A stretch of 57,095 nt of DNA from Elusimicrobiales bacterium (GTDB lineage Bacteria; Elusimicrobiota; Elusimicrobia; Elusimicrobiales; UBA9959): the NCBI GenBank assembly GCA_024681855.1, contig JAILAB010000049.1, positions 1 to 57,095 of the forward strand. Direction: 5' to 3'. Within the stretch, counting starts at the first letter, position 1; every line of letters begins with the position of its first letter. Made by a program: the position numbers and the translations under genes. The notes under the pieces were generated by a model that saw only the letters and a list, made by a program, of their open reading frames with translations, was not told where the DNA came from and did not search any database. Positions 51,270 to 57,095 of the stretch are shown one piece after another.

Positions 51270-53480
51270 ATGAATAAAGAAAACTCAGACGAAATCATAA
51301 ATGCCGTTATGCCGCTTAGCGGCGCTTTATCCGCTGAAAGCGTTTCTGTCATAGAAAAGACTCTCTCGGAAATTCCTGGCATTTCAGCTGTTTCAGCCAA
51401 TATTGCCTCTTCTTCCGTTCTGCTTTCTTATAAGTCTTCTGCGGTTAGCCCTGAAGATATAAAGAAAAAGCTGGCAGACATGGGCTTTGATGTTTTGGCT
51501 TTTTCCGCAATATCGCCTGAGCAACAAAATTTTTCTTACGATGAGTCTGGCAAGGCCAGCAGCCGCATTTTTTTACGGTTCCTGCTGGCTTTAGGTCTTT
51601 TTGCGGCAATGCTAATAGGGGAAAAACTGCATTTTTCCGGGTTCACTTTTGGCATGCTTGCCCTTCTTGCATGGGGGATCGCAGGCTGGCATTTTCACAA
51701 AGGTTTCTTTTATGCTTTAAAGAAGAAGCGTCCGGATTCGGATATGCTTGTGTCTATGAGCAGTTCTGCCGTTCTTTTTTATGGCCTTGCGGTAACCTTA
51801 TTCCCTAATATGTCTAGTCCTTATTCTCCGCACTGGTATGATGCCGCCATGCTTATTGCCTTTATGAATTTTGGCCGATGGGCAGAACTGCGGTATAAAA
51901 CGTCCGCCAGCGAAGCCTTAGATAAGCTTTTGCGCATAACTCCTGCATTCGCATGCAGGCGCGGGGAAAGAGGAGAGGAAACAATACTGGTAAAGGAGGT
52001 CAAAAAAGGAGATACCATCTTAATTCGCCCTAATCAGCAGATTCCTGTTGACGGCAAAGTTATCAATGGCCTGTCATCTGTAGACGAAAGTCTTCTTACC
52101 GGAGAAGCAGTGCCTTCGTCTAAGTCTCCAGGTTCCCATGTTTATGCCGGTACGTTTAACCAGACTGGCAGGCTGGAGCTTACTGCAGAGAAAATAGGCG
52201 ATGAGACCATGATAATGGGCATTGCCCGTTCGGTGCAGTCTAGCCGCAGCTGGAAAAAAACTGTCCTCCGCACTGCAGATAGAATATGTTCATGGTATGT
52301 CCCTTCTGTAATTTTTATAGCCCTTGTTGCGGCTATTGTATGGATTATCCTCTCATGGGATTTCTCTATGGCTTTGGGTGTGTTTTCCGCAGTTCTGGCT
52401 GTCTCTTGCCCATGCGCCATGGGGTTGGCCTTGCCAATGGCTGTGTCAATAGGTTTTCGCCGCGCTGTTTCACTGGGGATTATTATTAAAAATACTCATA
52501 TCCTTAATAATGTTGGCCTTGCTGACACTGTAATATTTGATAAAACCGGAACTCTTACTGATGGAACTTTGGTTTTGAAATCAATTCATCCTCATGGAAT
52601 TGCGGAAGATAAGCTTCTTGAGCTAATGGCTTTAGCTGAGGATAAGTCAATGCATCCTTTTGCAGTTGCGGTAAGGAGAGCGGCAGCCGAAAAAAATTTT
52701 TTTACTGAAGGGGTTCTCTCATTCACATCATATCCGGGCAGAGGCGTACAAGCCAGATGCGCGCAAGGAAACATAATTGCCGGAAGCCTTAAATGGTTTG
52801 ATCAGGAAAAAATAGCGATCCCGCCTGAAGTCCGCAGCGAGATGGATTCTTCTCCGGAAAGCCTGCTTTTGCTGGCGCTTAACGGTGATTTTAAAGGATA
52901 TGCTTTATTTGGAGGACATCTTCGTCCCAATGCCTTAGGCATAGTAAAGACATTGCGCGGCATGGGCATAGAATCTGTGCTGGCTTCAGGCGACAGGCTG
53001 CCGGCGGTTGAGGCCGTTGCGCGCGAAACATCAATAAAAGTTTTCCATTCCGGCGTTTTCCCAGATGACAAACGCAATATAGTAAGGAGATATATGGCTT
53101 TAGGCAAGCATACTATTATGGTTGGCGATGGCTTTAATGATGCTCCGGCGCTTTCAGCTGCGGATATAGGAATATCCTTGCGCTCCGGGGCAGACATCGC
53201 TGTAGCTGCCAGCGACATTGCTCTGGCAGGCAATGATTTGCAGTATGTGGCGGATGCCATGCTGGCATTGAAGCGCATAAAAAGCATAATAAGGCAGAAC
53301 ATAATATTGTCTTTTGCCTATAATGCTGCCCTTATTCCTCTTGCTGCCGGTATTTTTTATCCGATTTCAGGCATTGTTATTCCGCCGCAATGTTCCCTGG
53401 CAGTAATGGCCCTTGGCTCTGCTTCAGTGGCAATAAATTCCTTAAGGCTAAAAGGAATGAAGCTTAAGAAGGTTTTATGA
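51270..53480 (+). CDS. P1B-type heavy-metal ATPase with Cys-less HMA domain
   Basis: Inner-membrane metal pump of 736 residues. The core is complete: C380-P-C382 in the metal-binding helix, D424 in DKTGTLTDG, SMHPFAVAVRR in the nucleotide domain and GDGFNDAPAL. CPC points to Cu(I)/Ag(I). The N-terminal 70 residues have the pattern of an HMA domain (VIEKTLSEIPGISAVSANIA) but its CxxC is replaced by PLSGALSAES, so it cannot bind metal in the usual way. It is not a close copy of the copA at 7217-10108. It may load copper into an envelope enzyme rather than give resistance, as FixI/CtpV-type pumps do, but that is inference. No ribosome site is evident. Confidence 0.9.
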   Translation: MNKENSDEIINAVMPLSGALSAESVSVIEKTLSEIPGISAVSANIASSSVLLSYKSSAVSPEDIKKKLADMGFDVLAFSAISPEQQNFSYDESGKASSRIFLRFLLALGLFAAMLIGEKLHFSGFTFGMLALLAWGIAGWHFHKGFFYALKKKRPDSDMLVSMSSSAVLFYGLAVTLFPNMSSPYSPHWYDAAMLIAFMNFGRWAELRYKTSASEALDKLLRITPAFACRRGERGEETILVKEVKKGDTILIRPNQQIPVDGKVINGLSSVDESLLTGEAVPSSKSPGSHVYAGTFNQTGRLELTAEKIGDETMIMGIARSVQSSRSWKKTVLRTADRICSWYVPSVIFIALVAAIVWIILSWDFSMALGVFSAVLAVSCPCAMGLALPMAVSIGFRRAVSLGIIIKNTHILNNVGLADTVIFDKTGTLTDGTLVLKSIHPHGIAEDKLLELMALAEDKSMHPFAVAVRRAAAEKNFFTEGVLSFTSYPGRGVQARCAQGNIIAGSLKWFDQEKIAIPPEVRSEMDSSPESLLLLALNGDFKGYALFGGHLRPNALGIVKTLRGMGIESVLASGDRLPAVEAVARETSIKVFHSGVFPDDKRNIVRRYMALGKHTIMVGDGFNDAPALSAADIGISLRSGADIAVAASDIALAGNDLQYVADAMLALKRIKSIIRQNIILSFAYNAALIPLAAGIFYPISGIVIPPQCSLAVMALGSASVAINSLRLKGMKLKKVL

Positions 53481-54379
53481 AGAAGAAAATCCTGCTTACA
53501 GGCGGCAATAGTTTTGTAGGAAAAAATCTTAGGGAAAGCTTTCTTTCTGAAAAATATGAAATAGCTGCTCCAAGAAGCTTTGAGCTTAATTTGGCGGACA
53601 GGAAAGCCGTTAAGGCTTATTTCCAGAAAAATTCCTTTGATGCCGTTATCCATTCCGCAATAAAACCGGGCCACCGCAATGCCGGAAGTCTTGACGGATT
53701 TCTGGAAACTAATTTGGCGATGTTTGATAATCTGGCTGAATGCCGCAGCAGTTTTGGCCGGTTTATAAATATCGGTTCCGGCGCAGTGTATGATACAGCG
53801 AGGAACAACCGCCGCGTAAAAGAATCTGAACTGAAACCGCCGGAAAGCGGAAATCTTACCACTCTTTATAAATATGCGCTGCACGGGCGCATAGCCGGCC
53901 TTGATAATTTTTATGACCTGAATGTCTTTGGCATATTTGGCAGGTACGAGGACTGGGAAATACGTTTTATATCAAATGCAATATGCAAGGCTTTGCATGG
54001 TATGCCTGTAACCATGAGGCAGAACAGGATCTTTAGCTATCTGTGGGCTCCTGACCTTGCGCCTGTTATAGAGCATTTTATTGAGAATACTCCTTCTCAT
54101 GGCAAATTCTATAATGTAACCCCAGACGAAGAGCTTTCACTTAAGGAAGCTGCTGATATAATCTGCGGTATATGTCTTGAAAAAAACGGCCATGCGCCGG
54201 AACTTAAAATTGCCAAGGAAGGAAACGGGCTTTCCTATTCCGGAGACAATTCGCTGCTGCGCGCCGAAATGCCGGAAATACGGTTCACTCCGGCGGAAAA
54301 AGCCATACGGGAACTTTATGCCTGGTATGAAGAGAATATTCAGATGATAGACAGGAATCTTCTTCTGCGGGATAAATAA
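53477..54379 (+). CDS. NAD-dependent epimerase/dehydratase (SDR family)
   Basis: Extended short-chain dehydrogenase of 300 residues. The nucleotide-binding loop is TGGNSFVGKNL near the N-terminus; INIGSGAVYD and YKYALHGRI (the Y-x3-K catalytic pair, the Lys being displaced by the sequence YKYALHG) follow. That second motif is imperfect, so activity may differ. A sugar-nucleotide substrate is likely from family and from the GT2 gene downstream. The ATG overlaps the ATPase stop, and AAGAAG is the only possible ribosome site. Confidence 0.82.
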   Translation: MKKKILLTGGNSFVGKNLRESFLSEKYEIAAPRSFELNLADRKAVKAYFQKNSFDAVIHSAIKPGHRNAGSLDGFLETNLAMFDNLAECRSSFGRFINIGSGAVYDTARNNRRVKESELKPPESGNLTTLYKYALHGRIAGLDNFYDLNVFGIFGRYEDWEIRFISNAICKALHGMPVTMRQNRIFSYLWAPDLAPVIEHFIENTPSHGKFYNVTPDEELSLKEAADIICGICLEKNGHAPELKIAKEGNGLSYSGDNSLLRAEMPEIRFTPAEKAIRELYAWYEENIQMIDRNLLLRDK

Positions 54380-54420
54380 TACACTATGTGAAGGAGCTGG
54401 ACAGATACAGCGTATACATT

Positions 54421-55368
54421 ATGACAGGAAAAAAGAAAATTGCGCTTATTTCCAGTGCTTTCAACGAGAAAGACAATATTATTCCGCTTTATGAGAGAAT
54501 AAGGAAAACAGTTTCATCTTTCAGGGACAGATACGAATTCACCTGGCTTGTAGTGGATAATGCTTCTACTGACGGTACAGATGAGGTGCTTCGCAGGCTT
54601 GCAGCGGAAGACAGGAGTTTTCAGGTAATATTCAATACCCGTAATTTCGGACATATACTCTCGCCGTATTATGGCATGATGCAGGCGGAAGGCAATGCTG
54701 TGCTTTATCTTGCCTCTGATCAGCAGGATCCGCCGGAACTTATCCCGGAAATGATAAAAAAATGGGAAAAAGGAAGTCTTGTTGTGCTGGCGAGAAAAAA
54801 ATCCACAAAGGAATTTTTCACTCTTTCATGGATAAGACGCGGATATTACCGTATTCTCTCTGTTCTGAATGATACTCATGCCGAACTTGCTGAAAACTGC
54901 ACGGGATTTGGGCTTTTTGACAGAAAAGTCATAGAGAAAATACGTGAGATGAATGATCCTTATCCTTATATACGCGGTCTGGTATGCTATCTGGGATACA
55001 AAAGGGATTATGTGGATTTTGAGCAGCCTCAGCGTCGTCATGGCAGAACAAAAAATAATTTTTATACGCTGTATGACAATGCCATGCTGGGAATAATAAG
55101 TTTTTCAAAGGTGCCGTTGCGTGTGGCTGCTTTTGCAGGTTTTATACTTTCCGTACTCAGTTTTCTTATGGCGGTAGTGTATCTTGTATTCAAACTTACT
55201 CACTGGTATCATTTTCCTACGGGAACAGTGCAGGTTCTGATAGCTCTTTTCTTCTTCTCTTCCGTGCAGCTTTTTTTCCTGGGAGTAATAGGTGAATATT
55301 TAGGTGCCGTTCTCACGCAGGTATGCAAAAGACCTGCGGTTATAGAGAAAGAGAGAATCAATATCTGA
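54421..55368 (+). CDS. GT2 glycosyltransferase, DPM1/GtrB-like
   Basis: Transfers a sugar from a nucleotide to a polyprenyl phosphate at the inner face of the membrane. From the first ATG it has 315 residues; a GTG at 54388 is in frame and would add eleven. The GT-A domain shows ALISSAFNEKDNI, VVDNASTDGTDEVL and ASDQQDPPELI (the DxD-like motif D-Q-Q-D). Two membrane helices at the C-terminus (about 235-265 and 275-305) are typical for GtrB/ArnC-like enzymes. Its lipid-linked product could feed the GT-C protein encoded upstream. No clear ribosome site; AAGGAG at 54391 is 24 nt from the ATG. Confidence 0.88.
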   Translation: MTGKKKIALISSAFNEKDNIIPLYERIRKTVSSFRDRYEFTWLVVDNASTDGTDEVLRRLAAEDRSFQVIFNTRNFGHILSPYYGMMQAEGNAVLYLASDQQDPPELIPEMIKKWEKGSLVVLARKKSTKEFFTLSWIRRGYYRILSVLNDTHAELAENCTGFGLFDRKVIEKIREMNDPYPYIRGLVCYLGYKRDYVDFEQPQRRHGRTKNNFYTLYDNAMLGIISFSKVPLRVAAFAGFILSVLSFLMAVVYLVFKLTHWYHFPTGTVQVLIALFFFSSVQLFFLGVIGEYLGAVLTQVCKRPAVIEKERINI

Positions 55369-55410
55369 AACATGGTAAAAAATATTTAATAACTATTTTA
55401 AGGATTGCAG

Positions 55411-57095
55411 ATGAAATTAACAGAAACAAAAACAAAAAGGACATGGCTGTGGCTTATAAAGAATATGTGGCCTTATATGAAGCCTGTTCTGGGCCGTGTG
55501 TTTTTAGGTGTGCTTGTGGCAGTGCCTGTCGGACTGCTTGAAGGCGTTACTGCCTTTGTGCTGAAGCCTTATCTTGATTATGTTGTAAATCAGAAGGACC
55601 TGGCTTTTACGGTATGGGGAAACGATATAACCCTTACAGCTGCGGCAATGGCCTATGCCATTCCGCTTGCGGTAGTTGTTTTTGCCGCATTGCAGGGTGT
55701 TCTGCGCTATCTTAACGAATATCTTACCGACTGGACAAGCCAGAAGATGACAAACAACGTTAAAATAGCGCTTTTCAACCGGCTCGTATCAATGGATACG
55801 GCTTTATTTGATGATAATGATTCGGGAGCGATTTTCTTCCGCTATTTTAACGACGCGGACGCAGCCTCAACAAGTCTTATAAGCAATCTCAAAACACTTA
55901 TTACAAGCGCTTTCGGCGCTGTAAGCCTTGTGTTCGTCCTGCTTTACAATTCCTGGCGGCTCGCCTTGGTTGGAATAACCGTTTTGGCTTTGGCTTTCAT
56001 TCCTGTATATCTTATACGCAAGCGCGTTAAGAGAACTTCAAACAGGAATATGGTCATAGGCAGCAGCATTGTCACAAATTTTCATGAGACTACCGGAGGA
56101 AACCGCATAATGCGCTCATACGGCCTTGAGCAGCAGCGCCGGGATATTTTCCGTCAGCAGGTTAATGATGCGTTTAACAATAATATTTCCCTTGTTAAGC
56201 GCGCTGCGTGGATGTCCCCGCTTATGTATCTTATAGCCTCGGTAGGCATAGCAATAGTTTTAGGCTACGGCACAAGCCTTATCGGCGCAGGAAAAATGAG
56301 CGTAGGCGGTTTCTCTTCGTTTGTAACTTCACTGCTGCTGCTTTACAAACCTGTAAAGACCATAGGAACAACGCTTACCAATCTGCAGAATGTTCTCGCA
56401 GCCGCCGGACGCGTGTTTGAGCTTTTTGATATAAAGCCGGAAATAACCGATATCCCTGAGGCCGTGGAAATGGACGGGCTTAAACAGGGCATAGAGTTTC
56501 AGGATGTTTCTTTCAGTTACAGAGCGGATGTTCCGGTGCTCAGACATCTGAATCTTTCCATAAAAAAGAACGAAATGCTTGCTCTCGTTGGCAATTCCGG
56601 CGGGGGAAAATCAACCGTTGCCAATCTGCTTCCACGCTTTTATGATGTTGTTTCTGGAAATATTCTTTTTGATGGCAGGGACATAAGAAGCTATACCCTG
56701 AAAAGCCTCCGGGCAAATATATCCATGGTATTCCAGGATAATTTTCTGTTTTCCGGAACAATACGCGAAAATATAATGATGGGAAATCCTTCCGCTACGG
56801 AGGAAGATTTACGGCTGGCTGTGGAATCTGCCCATCTTGAGGAACTTGCAGCTGATCTGCCGCAGGGCCTTGATACTCCTATAGCAGAAGGAGGCAAAAG
56901 CCTTTCCGGCGGGCAGCGGCAGCGTGTAGCCATAGCCCGTGCCATGATAAAAAATGCCCCGATAGTTGTTTTGGACGAGGCCACCAGCGCTCTTGATAAT
57001 AAATCCGAAGGCATAGTACAGAAGGCGCTTGACAATCTTATGAAGAACCGCACGGTTATCGTTATAGCGCACAGGCTGTCAACAATAAAGAATGC
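55411..57095 (+). CDS. MsbA-like ABC exporter (partial, runs off window)
   Basis: Half-transporter of the MsbA/lipid exporter type, cut at the window end after about 561 codons. The transmembrane domain with about six hydrophobic segments (about 20-320) comes before the nucleotide-binding domain, which has GNSGGGKST (Walker A), MVFQDNFLFSGTIRENI (Q loop), LSGGQRQR (signature), IVVLDEATSALD (Walker B) and IAHRLST (H loop). Only some tens of residues should be missing. AAGGA lies before the ATG. Position after the epimerase and GT2 genes suggests export of lipid A or a lipid-linked glycan. Confidence 0.93.
   Translation, partial: MKLTETKTKRTWLWLIKNMWPYMKPVLGRVFLGVLVAVPVGLLEGVTAFVLKPYLDYVVNQKDLAFTVWGNDITLTAAAMAYAIPLAVVVFAALQGVLRYLNEYLTDWTSQKMTNNVKIALFNRLVSMDTALFDDNDSGAIFFRYFNDADAASTSLISNLKTLITSAFGAVSLVFVLLYNSWRLALVGITVLALAFIPVYLIRKRVKRTSNRNMVIGSSIVTNFHETTGGNRIMRSYGLEQQRRDIFRQQVNDAFNNNISLVKRAAWMSPLMYLIASVGIAIVLGYGTSLIGAGKMSVGGFSSFVTSLLLLYKPVKTIGTTLTNLQNVLAAAGRVFELFDIKPEITDIPEAVEMDGLKQGIEFQDVSFSYRADVPVLRHLNLSIKKNEMLALVGNSGGGKSTVANLLPRFYDVVSGNILFDGRDIRSYTLKSLRANISMVFQDNFLFSGTIRENIMMGNPSATEEDLRLAVESAHLEELAADLPQGLDTPIAEGGKSLSGGQRQRVAIARAMIKNAPIVVLDEATSALDNKSEGIVQKALDNLMKNRTVIVIAHRLSTIKN

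Overview
This 57 kb window looks like the chromosome of a Gram-negative, probably host-associated anaerobe. The evidence is an autotransporter with a C-terminal outer-membrane barrel, several lipoproteins with lipoboxes, an OmpA/Pal-like protein and an MsbA-like exporter. Base composition is moderate, slightly AT-rich by eye. The mix of a Firmicutes-like Y-family polymerase cassette, OPT peptide transport, TMTC-like membrane glycosyltransferases and radical SAM genes fits a gut lineage such as Elusimicrobiota, but that name is a weak inference and not something the sequence proves. I found no tRNA, rRNA, CRISPR array, insertion sequence or phage module.

Layout. 1-325: a gene-free, hairpin-rich edge with stacked terminators. 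326-5486: OPT transporter (-), small membrane protein (-), MTA/SAH nucleosidase (+), SLC45-like MFS transporter (-). 5699-10108 (-): copper ATPase copA, a Y-family polymerase and a YolD-like small protein in one tight operon; copA also seems to carry an internal start for a free CopZ-type chaperone. 10313-12172 (+): a dikinase-fold phosphotransferase of unknown acceptor. 12597-27097 (+): a DNA metabolism stretch (SbcD-like nuclease, SbcC/YhaN-like ATPase, RecQ, AddA-like helicase-nuclease, RNase HI) interrupted by a 1674-residue autotransporter, followed by anmK. 28314-29872 (+): squalene/phytoene synthase-like protein and OmpA-like lipoprotein. 29940-33647 (-): membrane glycosyltransferase, rplU, rpmA, obg.

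33757-39991 (+) is the most unusual part. A receiver-plus-PEP/pyruvate-binding protein overlaps two radical SAM genes, followed by a cysteine-desulfurase-like PLP enzyme. A third radical SAM gene of the same type, coupled to an RDD membrane protein, lies convergently at 40164-41596. 41663-43870 is a GT-C membrane protein. 44000-57095 (+) is a long, tightly packed run: ileS, lspA, TPR lipoprotein, GT-C protein, peptidase-MA-like lipoprotein, second P1B ATPase, epimerase, GT2 glycosyltransferase and an ABC exporter cut by the window end. It joins translation of Ile and lipoprotein maturation with envelope and glycan functions.

Two window-wide signals stand out. First, at least five genes without a Shine-Dalgarno sequence have a TAnAAT box exactly 6-7 nt before the ATG, the arrangement expected for leaderless mRNAs; other genes have normal AGGAG sites. 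Second, a hairpin-forming intergenic repeat occurs twice in full, in opposite orientations, and once truncated.
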